This document shows positions 7,311 through 14,828 of a stretch of DNA of 62,245 nt, in pieces. The translations under genes and the position numbers were made by a program. Origin of the DNA: an uncultured Clostridia bacterium (GTDB lineage: Bacteria; Bacillota; Clostridia; Oscillospirales; Oscillospiraceae); contig CAKNZJ010000004.1 of assembly GCA_932222125.1 (NCBI GenBank), forward strand, positions 1 through 62,245. Reading direction: 5' to 3'. The first letter of the stretch is position 1, and each line of letters begins with the position of its first letter. Under the pieces are notes generated by a model. It was not told where the DNA came from and did not search any database. It saw nothing but the letters and a program-made list of their open reading frames with translations.

Positions 7311-8064
7311 CTACATTCATGCTGAGTTTTATAAGCTGTTTCGGAGAAAATACACTTGGATCATGCTGATTCTCCTGCTCCTTGGTGAACTCTTTCTTGT
7401 AAGTAACCTAGCCTATGCGGCCGGTAGTAATCCAATGCGCAACTTTACGTTTGCCATGGAAGCGGTCAGAATCATGCTCCCTGTCGGTCTGTTTGCCACC
7501 CTGTTCTCCGCGGACATCGTATTTGCCGGCCAGTATAAGAACAGCACCATGAAAAACGAGGTGTCCTTTGGCCTGTCCCGAACTCGCACCTATCTGGGCA
7601 AGCTCCTGTCTCAAATCCTACTGTCCCTGCTGGCCCTGTTTGCGGCTATGGCATTTTATTCTATCCTGTGCTGGCTGCTGCTTCCTCATAGCGGCGGCGT
7701 GCTTCCAGGCCTCCAAATATTGGCCGGTATGCTGCTGAGCGCCTTGCCCATCTGGATTGGGACACAGGCGATTATCTGCGCCTTTCTGTTCTCACTCAAT
7801 AGCGGCACGGCGGCTCAATTTGCCACCCTTGGCCTCCTCTATGTCCCCAGTATCGTGATTCAGGTGGTGACCATGATTACCGGCCTCAGCCCACTGACCA
7901 AGGTTCTGCTGAAAATCAATCCCTGGCTGCTCGATGTGTCCTTAACCGATTTTAGCTATGGCTTGCACTCAGACAGCATGAGGCTCTGGATTATCGGCGG
8001 GTTCTGGCTGCTGGCAGCCACCGCCACAGGCCTGTACCTTTTCCGCAAAAAAGAGATCAAATAA
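7303..8064 (+). CDS. ABC-2-type permease partner of the BcrA-like ATPase
   Basis: 253 residues with about six hydrophobic helices, starting MFNYIHAEFYKLFRRKYTWI, the usual amphipathic entry of BcrB/LanE-type permeases. The conserved FADIVFAGQYKNSTMKNEVS-like loop (here ADIVFAGQYKNSTMKNEVSF) lies after helix two. The start codon lies inside the ATPase gene (8-base overlap), implying translational coupling. The substrate is likely a lantibiotic, bacitracin-like peptide or related amphiphile, inferred from the four-gene arrangement only. Confidence 0.85.
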   Translation: MFNYIHAEFYKLFRRKYTWIMLILLLLGELFLVSNLAYAAGSNPMRNFTFAMEAVRIMLPVGLFATLFSADIVFAGQYKNSTMKNEVSFGLSRTRTYLGKLLSQILLSLLALFAAMAFYSILCWLLLPHSGGVLPGLQILAGMLLSALPIWIGTQAIICAFLFSLNSGTAAQFATLGLLYVPSIVIQVVTMITGLSPLTKVLLKINPWLLDVSLTDFSYGLHSDSMRLWIIGGFWLLAATATGLYLFRKKEIK

Positions 8065-8071
8065 ACGCGGA

Positions 8072-8090
8072 GCGGCCCCCTTAGGGCCGC
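8072..8090 (+). terminator. Short GC hairpin between permease and kinase genes
   Basis: A 7-bp stem GCGGCCC/GGGCCGC with a 5-base loop lies just after the permease stop and is followed by a pyrimidine-rich tract but no real T-run. It could reduce read-through into the kinase gene or protect the upstream mRNA end. Confidence 0.35.
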
Positions 8091-8138
8091 CCCTTCTCCC
8101 TTGCCGTCTCAACCTGACGTTTCTCCGGGAGGTGCGCC

Positions 8139-9059
8139 ATGCAAAACCTGATTATCATCCTGTTGACTCTGGCGGTAGTCGTCCTAATCAGCTACTGTCT
8201 GTCCCTGTCCTGGGGTCTGCGCCGGACCGCCCGGCAATTCTCCCTGAGACTGAATGGAGACACCGCAACCCGTCTGCCGGTCCCCTGCCCCAACGCTGCT
8301 GTAGAAGAACTTCTGCTCATGGTGAACCGTCTGGTAGAGCTGCGCCTGGAGGAGCGAGCGGCCTATCAGCGGCAGGAGTTCACCCTGAGAAGACAGATCG
8401 CAAATGTCTCCCACGACCTGCGAACCCCCCTCACCTCTATTTTGGGCTATCTTCAACTCTTAGAGCAGGCAGATCTGCCGGAGGAGAAACGTCAGGCCTA
8501 TCTGTCGGTGATCAAGGGCAGGGCCCGCACCCTGCAAACCTTTATCTCCGCTTTCTATGATCTATCCCGCATTGAGGGAGGCGAATGGCCTCTGAATATG
8601 GAACAGATCCAGTTGGCCAGATCGCTGTCTGACCAACTGGCCGATACCTATGAGCAATTGGAACAGTCGGGACTGACGGTGCAAACAGATTTGGAATCTG
8701 ATCTGCCTCCCGTGTGGGCCGACCGGAACGCGGTGACTCGGATATTCTCCAATCTACTGACCAACGCCCTGCGCCACGGCACCGGATCACTGTCCATCCA
8801 CTTATACCGAAAGGAAGATTGGGTCGTCTCCTCCTTCTCCAATGAAGCGACTGCTATGACAGATCAGGACGCCGCCCATGTCTTTGAACGGTTTTACACC
8901 GCAGATCAAACTCGCTCCGGCCAGGACACCGGGCTAGGGCTTGCCATCGTTCAGGCCCTGGCCCAGCGGATGGACTGTCAGACGGCTGCCCGTTTGGAAC
9001 ACGGGGTGTTCACCCTAGAGGTGTGCTGGCCCCTAAAACACCAAGAAAGGGCCGTCTAA
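8139..9059 (+). CDS. Sensor histidine kinase with a single N-terminal membrane helix
   Basis: 306 residues, GGGAGGTGCGCC before ATG. One membrane helix (about residues 3-24) is followed directly by a linker and the kinase core, with no extracellular sensor domain. The H-box is VSHDLRTPLTS with phospho-acceptor His92, the N-box NLLTNALRH, and the G-box DTGLGLAIV. This slim build resembles kinases that read the state of a partner transporter or sense within the membrane. The cognate regulator is encoded upstream at 5517, and the ABC pair lies between them. The hairpin at 9045-9068 overlaps the stop codon. Confidence 0.88.
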   Translation: MQNLIIILLTLAVVVLISYCLSLSWGLRRTARQFSLRLNGDTATRLPVPCPNAAVEELLLMVNRLVELRLEERAAYQRQEFTLRRQIANVSHDLRTPLTSILGYLQLLEQADLPEEKRQAYLSVIKGRARTLQTFISAFYDLSRIEGGEWPLNMEQIQLARSLSDQLADTYEQLEQSGLTVQTDLESDLPPVWADRNAVTRIFSNLLTNALRHGTGSLSIHLYRKEDWVVSSFSNEATAMTDQDAAHVFERFYTADQTRSGQDTGLGLAIVQALAQRMDCQTAARLEHGVFTLEVCWPLKHQERAV

Positions 9060-9072
9060 GGCCCTTTCCCTT
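9045..9072 (+). terminator. Terminator overlapping the kinase stop codon
   Basis: GAAAGGGCC (9045-9053) pairs with GGCCCTTTC (9060-9068) across six bases that include the stop codon. On the plus strand the sequence continues CCTTA. It separates the kinase gene from the convergent metallopeptidase gene and may serve both. Confidence 0.55.
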
Positions 9073-9123
9073 ACCCATCAGATGATCTTCCCTATTTCTT
9101 CTATGGCGTGTTAACGCAGAACC

Positions 9124-9504
9124 TTATCCCTCTGCAGGCCAGCTCTCTCCCCTGCGCAAAGCCTCCAACTGAGCGGAATCCTTATATTCCAAGCTTCGCT
9201 CGCCAGCCAGCCCTTCCACATGGTGGGTCAGCTCATGGCGGAGTGTCAGCCGCAGCTCCGCTGTCCACACCTCCAGGGACTCGCCTGACAGCAAAGCGGC
9301 AAAGGACCCATAGTAGATTTTGATATAACGTCCCATCTCGTTTCTGCAGTACTCCCCCATGATGTAGCCGTTCGGTGTCTCCAAGTCAAGCCGCTCATCC
9401 TCTAGCAACAGGATACCGCCGTTTAACTGTTGAAACAGTTCCTCAGGAAACTCCTCATATATCTGGTCCAGAATGTCGTTTACCTCATCAATGGATAATA
9501 GCAT
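9124..9504 (-). CDS. Zincin-like metallopeptidase-family protein (DUF1025 type)
   Basis: 126 residues, GAGGAGGATGAACC before the ATG. The zinc-binding motif is HELTHH (His90, Glu91, His94), with a downstream acidic stretch as third ligand candidate. The size, the lack of a signal peptide and the motif fit the small cytoplasmic MtfA-unrelated metallopeptidase family PF06262, whose substrates are not known. It is the last gene of a leftward transcript, pdxK then the unknown gene at 9517 then this one, with 12 bases between the last two. Confidence 0.8.
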   Translation of the reverse strand: MLLSIDEVNDILDQIYEEFPEELFQQLNGGILLLEDERLDLETPNGYIMGEYCRNEMGRYIKIYYGSFAALLSGESLEVWTAELRLTLRHELTHHVEGLAGERSLEYKDSAQLEALRRGESWPAEG

Positions 9505-9516
9505 GGTTCATCCTCC

Positions 9517-10308
9517 TCACAGAACGATCAGCCCATACAGCCTGCTCAGCCGTTCTAAATCCTCCCGCTCCAAATCCCCCGTCCCGTCATAGAAGGCCCG
9601 GCCTTGGTACACCCGCAGCGCGCCTTCCAGCAGCTCCGGTACGTCTGACCACAGACATAGCGCCTCCCGCACCGCATACTGGTGTTGAGCAAATATCTCC
9701 ACGTCATCCTGGGACTGAATGGCAATCTTTACCGCTCCCACCGGATTGTCCTCAGCGGCAATGATATCCTCCAACAAATCAGGGGTGCAGGCAATCTCCT
9801 CCCCCACATCCACTGTCCTGGTCACAAAGCTGGCGGCGGTTCCGGTGGCACAGGGAATCACGTCAGGATCCCGAGGAGCAGGCTGATATTGGTAAAGTAC
9901 CATCTGCTCTTTCTCCTCATAAAATAGGGGGATACTGGCATAAAGGGACAGCCCAGCCAACAATTCCTTAGCTATTTCCCTGGCGCAGTTGACCCCAAAG
10001 GCAGCGGCCCCCATCCCCTCTGCCACAAACAGGGCAGCCAGCATATGCACCCGGGTGGGCGAGTGGCCATCCTCATCACAGCGCCAGGAGACCCAGAGTG
10101 GGCCGCAGTCCTGCTCTCTCCCCGCCAGAATCGCGGCGCGGCACTCGGCCATGCTCTCCATGCCATGAATTAAAATCGGCCCCTGTCCTGGCTGGAGCCG
10201 GATACAATAGGCCCTTATTAACTCCTCAAATGTGGCCTCCCCGGCAGGCGTCAGATCCAGCCCCAGGGGTTCCAGTCTCTGCTGAAATATGGGTAAAGAA
10301 GGGTCCAT
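9517..10308 (-). CDS. Conserved-looking protein of unknown function
   Basis: About 263 residues from the ATG at 10308; an ATG four codons further out (10323) directly abuts AAGGAG, so the start is uncertain. There is no signal peptide or membrane helix. A central stretch GAAAFGVNCAREIAKELL and a later PCATGTAASFV faintly recall the zinc-ligand regions (NC and CCGT) of homocysteine S-methyltransferase barrels, but the similarity is too weak to assign. It lies 80 bases from pdxK and 12 bases from the metallopeptidase gene, in one transcript. The neighbours suggest a cytoplasmic metabolic role and nothing more. Confidence 0.6.
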   Translation of the reverse strand: MDPSLPIFQQRLEPLGLDLTPAGEATFEELIRAYCIRLQPGQGPILIHGMESMAECRAAILAGREQDCGPLWVSWRCDEDGHSPTRVHMLAALFVAEGMGAAAFGVNCAREIAKELLAGLSLYASIPLFYEEKEQMVLYQYQPAPRDPDVIPCATGTAASFVTRTVDVGEEIACTPDLLEDIIAAEDNPVGAVKIAIQSQDDVEIFAQHQYAVREALCLWSDVPELLEGALRVYQGRAFYDGTGDLEREDLERLSRLYGLIVL

Positions 10309-10388
10309 AATGGGACAACTCATCTCCTTTATCAATCAAAATCGTCTTTTAATCATTATATCAAAGGCAGTTTGGAATAGCAAGCCCC

Positions 10389-11222
10389 CTACCACTGTCT
10401 CTGGCTCAACTGTCCCAGCAGCGCCTCAAACTCCAGCCCTTCACGGCGGGGCGCTCCTACATCCAACGTGCGCTGAATACAGTTTGAGACAAAGCTAGCG
10501 GCCTGACCCACTCCCTCTGATAAGTGTGCTTCCCGCATCAGGGCTCCGGTGACCACTGAGGCGAATAGATCACCGCTGCCATGATAGGCTCCGTCTATCT
10601 TAGGGGCGTCCTCCACGCCGGTCTGTCCGCTGTCCCGGTCATACCAGGCTGCCCCGATCTGTCCTGCCCTTTGCTCCACTCCGGTAACCACCACCGATCG
10701 ACGCCCTCCCTGGGACAACTGTCTTGCCAGCTCTTCCCCCTGGGGCAGTTCTCCCAGGTCCTTGTCCAACAGCAGGGCAGCCTCCGTCAGGTTTGGGAGA
10801 ATGACATCCGCTACATGGCACAGCTCCCTCATGGCCTGAACCATCTCGGCGCTGATGGCCCGGTACAACTTTCCCTGATCCCCCAAAACCGGGTCTACCA
10901 CTGTGATGCTTCCAGTCCCTTTCAATCCAGGTAATCGCTCTGCGACCAGTCGGATTTGCTCTGCTGAGGCCATATATCCGGTGTACACTCCATCAAAGGA
11001 TAGCTTCAGCCCTTCCCACTGCTTCAACGTCCCAGCCAGCTGTCCTGTGAGGTCGGTGCGGACAATGTCGTCAAAGCCGCCGGTGTGGGTGGACAGCACA
11101 GCGGCGGGTACAGGACAGCACTGCACCCCCATGGCTGACAAGGTGGGAAGCACTACCGTCAGTGAGCAGCGTCCGAAGCAAGACAGGTCATGGATTGCGG
11201 CCACCCGCGGCGCAGCGTTCAT
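10389..11222 (-). CDS. pdxK: Pyridoxamine/pyridoxine kinase
   Basis: 277 residues, AAAGGAGAAGGAACT before ATG. The start AAPRVAAIHDLSCFGRCSLT, the following LSAMGVQCCPVPAAVLSTHT and the C-terminal GAYHGSGDLFASVV (anion hole and catalytic Asp) mark it as a PdxK/PdxY ribokinase-family enzyme that phosphorylates B6 vitamers to make or salvage pyridoxal phosphate. It has its own promoter (TTGCAA-N17-TATAAT at 11276-11304). It heads a three-gene leftward transcript. Specificity for pyridoxal, pyridoxine or pyridoxamine cannot be told apart here. Confidence 0.88.
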   Translation of the reverse strand: MNAAPRVAAIHDLSCFGRCSLTVVLPTLSAMGVQCCPVPAAVLSTHTGGFDDIVRTDLTGQLAGTLKQWEGLKLSFDGVYTGYMASAEQIRLVAERLPGLKGTGSITVVDPVLGDQGKLYRAISAEMVQAMRELCHVADVILPNLTEAALLLDKDLGELPQGEELARQLSQGGRRSVVVTGVEQRAGQIGAAWYDRDSGQTGVEDAPKIDGAYHGSGDLFASVVTGALMREAHLSEGVGQAASFVSNCIQRTLDVGAPRREGLEFEALLGQLSQRQW

Positions 11223-11275
11223 AGTTCCTTCTCCTTTCTTGACCTTCCCATACAGTTCCTATTTTCATCTAGTAT

Positions 11276-11304
11276 ATTATAATCATGAACTTTATGCCTT
11301 GCAA
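11276..11304 (-). promoter_or_regulatory. Sigma-A promoter of pdxK
   Basis: On the minus strand TTGCAA (11304-11299) and TATAAT (11281-11276) are separated by 17 bases, a near-consensus vegetative promoter. The transcript would start around 11270, about 48 bases before pdxK. Confidence 0.7.
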
Positions 11305-11318
11305 TCCCTACTTACCCA

Positions 11319-11347
11319 TTTACAACCTGTATCGGAGTTGATATACT
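11319..11347 (+). promoter_or_regulatory. Sigma-A promoter of the DUF3048 lipoprotein gene
   Basis: TTTACA (11319-11324) and TATACT (11342-11347) with 17-base spacing. It lies back to back with the pdxK promoter in the 177-base divergent gap and 53 bases before the lipoprotein start. Confidence 0.55.
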
Positions 11348-11399
11348 GGTACTCACAACGGTTTGCGGCAGTCCTGCAGCCTATACAAGGAGGCACTCC

Positions 11400-12458
11400 A
11401 TGAAACGATATTTGACCCTTTTGTGCACATTAGCCCTGTTACTCACCACCGGTTGCCGGCCCGGTGCAGATGATCCCCTGACAACCACTCCTCCGCCCTC
11501 TTCCCAGCCCACCGCCTCGTCAGCCTCCACCTTCTATCATCCGCTCACTGGAATCCCCACTGAGACAGACCTATCCAGGCAGAAGCCGGTGGCAGTCATG
11601 CTGAACAATTTAAAATCTGCCCTCCCCCAACAGGGCAACGGCCAGGCTGACATCATTTATGAGGTGCTGGCCGAAGGGGGGATCACCCGGATGCTGGCAG
11701 TGTATCAGGACGTGAGCCAGTTGGATTTGGTGGGAGCAGTGCGTTCCGCCCGAATGTACTATTGGGAGCTTGCTCAGGGTCACGATGCCGTATACATACA
11801 TGCTGGCGGCAGTCCGGAGTTTTACTCCACCAAGTCCAGCTTGGGCGCGTTTACAGTGGATGGCGTCAACGGCTACTACGCCGGGGCCGGCGCCGGGATG
11901 TTCTGGCGGGATCAAAACCGCATCAAGGGCCTCCAATATGCCTATGAGCACTCCATGCTCACCTCCGGCTCTGCCATCTCCGCCATGCTCGCCGACAAAG
12001 GACTGCAAACACACAGGGAGGATTACCGCTACCAAATGACCTTTGTCGATGACGGTACTCCAGACAACGGCCAGTCAGCCTCCATTGTCACCGTTCCCTT
12101 CTCTACCTATAAAACCGGTGTCTTTCGTTACCAGCCATCCACCGGACAATACCTGGTGGAGGAGTATGACCAGCCCTACATCGACGGCAACGATGGTAGT
12201 CAGGTGGCTGTCACCAACCTGCTTATCCTGCAAACTACCTGTACCACGGTGGACAACGCCGGCAGATTGGCGGTGGATCTGTCCTCTGGCAACGGCTACT
12301 TTGCCTGCGGCGGCAAAATGATACCTATCACTTGGGAAAAGGGCAATCGAAACGACCAACTAACCTATTACACCGACGATGGGCTGCCTCTCCCCATTGG
12401 CCGGGGCAAAAGTTATGTCTGTATCATTCCCACCGGCCGGTCTATCTCTGCACAATAA
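11400..12458 (+). CDS. DUF3048-family lipoprotein (YerB-like)
   Basis: 352 residues, AAGGAGGCACTCC before ATG. The N-terminus is a lipoprotein signal ending LTTGC (Cys19), followed by a Thr/Pro/Ser-rich linker. The body has the family hallmarks HPLTGIPTE, RPVAVMLNN-like KPVAVMLNNLKSALPQQGN, IIYEVLAEGGITRMLAVYQD, and VGAVRSARMYY. DUF3048 proteins are common surface lipoproteins of Firmicutes and are still uncharacterised. It is transcribed alone. Confidence 0.85.
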   Translation: MKRYLTLLCTLALLLTTGCRPGADDPLTTTPPPSSQPTASSASTFYHPLTGIPTETDLSRQKPVAVMLNNLKSALPQQGNGQADIIYEVLAEGGITRMLAVYQDVSQLDLVGAVRSARMYYWELAQGHDAVYIHAGGSPEFYSTKSSLGAFTVDGVNGYYAGAGAGMFWRDQNRIKGLQYAYEHSMLTSGSAISAMLADKGLQTHREDYRYQMTFVDDGTPDNGQSASIVTVPFSTYKTGVFRYQPSTGQYLVEEYDQPYIDGNDGSQVAVTNLLILQTTCTTVDNAGRLAVDLSSGNGYFACGGKMIPITWEKGNRNDQLTYYTDDGLPLPIGRGKSYVCIIPTGRSISAQ

Positions 12459-12600
12459 AAGATATTTTTTGACATGTTCAAAAAAATTCCCAGCATATCC
12501 GCTCTTCATACGTACAAACTACCTTTGTGACAATCACAACAGCATTTCATAAGACTGCAATCGTGGCCTTGGAGGAGTGCTGTACAAGGAGGTTTACACC

Positions 12601-12822
12601 ATGTTTCTGGATAAGCTGGCATTGGCTCTGGCCATCATTGGCGGACTAAACTGGGGCTCCATTGGTCTATTCAATTTTGACCTGGTGGCCTTTATCTGCG
12701 GCGGCTCGGGCAGCTGGCTGGCTCGGGTCATCTATACGGTGGTGGGGCTGGCAGCCCTATGGTGCCTTACCCTGCTGTTCCGTCCTGAGCACAATAGCCA
12801 AACCCGTCAAAGTCACGCATAA
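12601..12822 (+). CDS. DUF378 small membrane protein (YuzA-like)
   Basis: 73 residues. The ATG at 12601 is preferred because CAAGGAGGTTTACACC precedes it. Two membrane helices flank a short loop, with the family signature LALAIIGGLNWGSIGLFNFD. DUF378 proteins are small inner-membrane proteins of unknown role. The last four codons form part of a 23-bp terminator stem, so coding and termination overlap. Confidence 0.85.
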   Translation: MFLDKLALALAIIGGLNWGSIGLFNFDLVAFICGGSGSWLARVIYTVVGLAALWCLTLLFRPEHNSQTRQSHA

Positions 12823-12864
12823 TAAAAAAACCTCGCCTCCCGGCGAGGTTTTTTTATTATGCGT
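12815..12864 (+). terminator. Long bidirectional terminator overlapping the DUF378 gene end
   Basis: A perfect 23-bp inverted repeat (12815-12837 and 12842-12864) with a 4-base loop and A/T-runs on both arms. The left arm covers the last codons and the stop of the DUF378 gene. Confidence 0.88.
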
Positions 12865-12956
12865 CTCCATTCGCGCAGTCCATACAACACTATAGATTCC
12901 CAATGGTCACCATTCTTCTTCCCCCGCATATACTGGTCTGAAGGGAGGAATTGGTC

Positions 12957-13220
12957 ATGCCAAAACTTGATGATCTATTAAAGAACAAACAGGCTGCTGG
13001 ACTGTTGGGTAACTCAGCCAAATTGGAAAAACTCCGGGATGCCCCAGAGACCCAGCAGATCTTCTCCATGCTCAGCCGCTCCACTGGAGGCGATCTGGAA
13101 GGAGCAGCAGAACGGGCCGCAAAGGGTGACACCTCTCAGCTGACAGATGCCATCCGCCAGCTTATGCACAGCCCTGAGGGCGCCCAACTTATCGAGAAGA
13201 TGAAGCAGAATCTAAAATAA
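12957..13220 (+). CDS. Small unknown protein, first of a three-gene set
   Basis: 87 residues. The ATG at 12957 has AAGGGAGGAATTGGTC before it. The protein is helical and soluble: KLDDLLKNKQAAGLLGNSAK, then KLRDAPETQQIFSMLSRSTG, and a basic C-terminus. I recognise no domain. The two genes after it follow at short distance and encode a similar short-repeat helical protein and a membrane-tailed protein, so the three likely act together. Comparable trios seem to occur in related Clostridia, but I cannot verify this here. Confidence 0.65.
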   Translation: MPKLDDLLKNKQAAGLLGNSAKLEKLRDAPETQQIFSMLSRSTGGDLEGAAERAAKGDTSQLTDAIRQLMHSPEGAQLIEKMKQNLK

Positions 13221-13269
13221 TCCATCGCCGCACCAAACATCTGGACAGCGGTTGGCAAGGAGGGACGTC

Positions 13270-13701
13270 ATGAGCGAATTGGAAGAAAAATTAGAGGGAA
13301 TTCTGGGCAACCCACAGGCCATGGCGCAGATTATGTCTCTAGCTCAGTCCCTCAATCTGGGCGGCAAAAGCGCCGAGAGCAGCGGATCTGAATCCTCCCC
13401 CGAGCCCGTTCCTTCATCAGCTGCCCCTCCATCCCCCTCTTCAGAGGGAGGGATGAGCGGATTGCTCGGTGGGCTCACTTCCCTGGACCCCCGGCTGCTT
13501 TCTGCCGCGGCCAATCTGATTGGCCAGTATCAAAATGGAAACGATGACCAGAGAACCGCTCTGCTCACCGCCCTGCGGCCCTTTGTGAAGGAACAGCGAT
13601 ACGCCAAGCTGGATAAAGCGATACAAATTGCCAAATTGTCCCACCTAATCCGCACCGCCTTGGCTCTGTTCCGTCTGCCAAAGGAGGAACAAGATGTATA
13701 A
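13270..13701 (+). CDS. Small unknown protein, second of a three-gene set
   Basis: 143 residues. The ATG at 13270 follows GGCAAGGAGGGACGTC. An N-terminal helix (SELEEKLEGILGNPQAMAQI) resembles the LL-GN pattern of the first protein of the set. Then comes a Ser/Pro/Glu-rich linker (about 40-70), then a helical half ending TALRPFVKEQRYAKLDKAIQ and KLSHLIRTALALF. No signal or membrane helix. The next gene's ATG overlaps the stop by 8 bases, so the two are probably translated together. Function unknown; a sporulation role is possible but unproven. Confidence 0.65.
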   Translation: MSELEEKLEGILGNPQAMAQIMSLAQSLNLGGKSAESSGSESSPEPVPSSAAPPSPSSEGGMSGLLGGLTSLDPRLLSAAANLIGQYQNGNDDQRTALLTALRPFVKEQRYAKLDKAIQIAKLSHLIRTALALFRLPKEEQDV

Positions 13702-14026
13702 TCAATATCTGGACGGCAGCGATTTTATCCTCTTAGATGACACAGAGCCGCAAGCCTCTTCCCCCCCGCCGCACCAGCACGAGCATGCCGACTCCCCATC
13801 CGCAACCACTCACCCGCCACGGCAAAAATCAGACCTGCTCGGGGAGGTTACCGGTGGGCTGTCTCAGCTTCTGGGCGGTGTGCGCAAGCACTTTTCCCTG
13901 GAAAAGTTTGACACAGGGGATATTCTGCTAGTGCTCATCATCCTATTTCTCTACCTGGAGGGAGACAATCTGGAGTTGGTCATCACCCTAGGGTTATTAC
14001 TCCTGTTGGGCCTTGGGGACGATTAA
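13694..14026 (+). CDS. Small membrane-tailed unknown protein, third of a three-gene set
   Basis: 110 residues, AAAGGAGGAACAAG before ATG, overlapping the previous gene by 8 bases. The N-terminal half is Pro/His/Ser-rich and low-complexity. The C-terminal 40 residues are strongly hydrophobic with acidic breaks (DILLVLIILFLYLEGDNLEL, then a Leu-rich run ending GLGDD). Leu-rich short proteins of this look are common and uncharacterised in Clostridia. It may anchor the other two proteins of the set to a membrane. It converges on the next gene with only 12 bases between the stops. Confidence 0.6.
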   Translation: MYNQYLDGSDFILLDDTEPQASSPPPHQHEHADSPSATTHPPRQKSDLLGEVTGGLSQLLGGVRKHFSLEKFDTGDILLVLIILFLYLEGDNLELVITLGLLLLLGLGDD

Positions 14027-14038
14027 CCCTCCATTTCC

Positions 14039-14803
14039 CTATGTATCCGGCACATGGAGTTCTGTGCCGTTCGGAAGGGTAAAGATCCCATCCGTCTGCT
14101 CCAAGGGACTGGTCACTGGACGAGAGCGCATTGTGTACACCACCTGGCCCTCCTCCTCTGTCTCAGTGGCCATGAGCAGCCCGCTGGTCTCAGAAATCCA
14201 GTAACGCTCCACATAGCCCCACTGGGCCAAGTGGGCCTCCACATAGATGCATGGCTGCCCCTCCCAGATTTGATAGCCGGCATCGGTAATGCTCTCTTGA
14301 TCCAGGTATAGCACATCCTCATAGGTGGGCAGGCGCTGCATCAAATCGGCAGTGGCGGCGGTTGCCGGACCATGGTAGGTCTGCTCACCACTGTCATGCC
14401 ACAACCATAGCATTCCATCCCCCACAATGGCGTGCTCTACCACACCGTTGGAGCGCGCCACAGAGGAGCGGGTCCATCCACCGTCTACCCACACTCGAGC
14501 GGTCACAGTTCCAAGGGACTGTCCCTGCTCAAGGTATTCCACCGACATGGTGCGGCTGTAGCTTTCATATCGCTGGAGAGAGGCCACCACGCTCTGCACC
14601 GTCTGGGTGGTGACCTCCACGGGGATGCCCCCCTCCTGATTGAGCGACTCTTGGGCACTATCTACACTATCGGTGGCATTGGGATCAGCCACCACTAGCT
14701 CTGATGTACGGGCAAACAGGTTGAGGAAAAAGCTATACAGGACAGCAAGGAGCACCACACTGATAATGGCCACCGCTAAAATGATGCGTTTTTTGTCCTC
14801 CAT
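14039..14803 (-). CDS. Membrane-anchored LolA-like secreted protein, function unknown
   Basis: About 254 residues; the ATG at 14803 has GGGGGAAGGGAAC before it. A single N-terminal helix (RIILAVAIISVVLLAVLYSF) anchors the protein, and the remainder would lie outside. The outer part, SLQRYESYSRTMSVEYLEQG then strands such as YERYWISETSGLLMATETE, has the beta-rich rhythm of LolA/sporulation-lipoprotein folds. There is no lipobox. It follows mnaA by 25 bases and probably shares its transcript with the tagO-mnaA envelope genes. Specific role unknown. Confidence 0.6.
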   Translation of the reverse strand: MEDKKRIILAVAIISVVLLAVLYSFFLNLFARTSELVVADPNATDSVDSAQESLNQEGGIPVEVTTQTVQSVVASLQRYESYSRTMSVEYLEQGQSLGTVTARVWVDGGWTRSSVARSNGVVEHAIVGDGMLWLWHDSGEQTYHGPATAATADLMQRLPTYEDVLYLDQESITDAGYQIWEGQPCIYVEAHLAQWGYVERYWISETSGLLMATETEEEGQVVYTMRSRPVTSPLEQTDGIFTLPNGTELHVPDT

Positions 14804-14828
14804 GTTCCCTTCCCCCTGTCCACGATGG

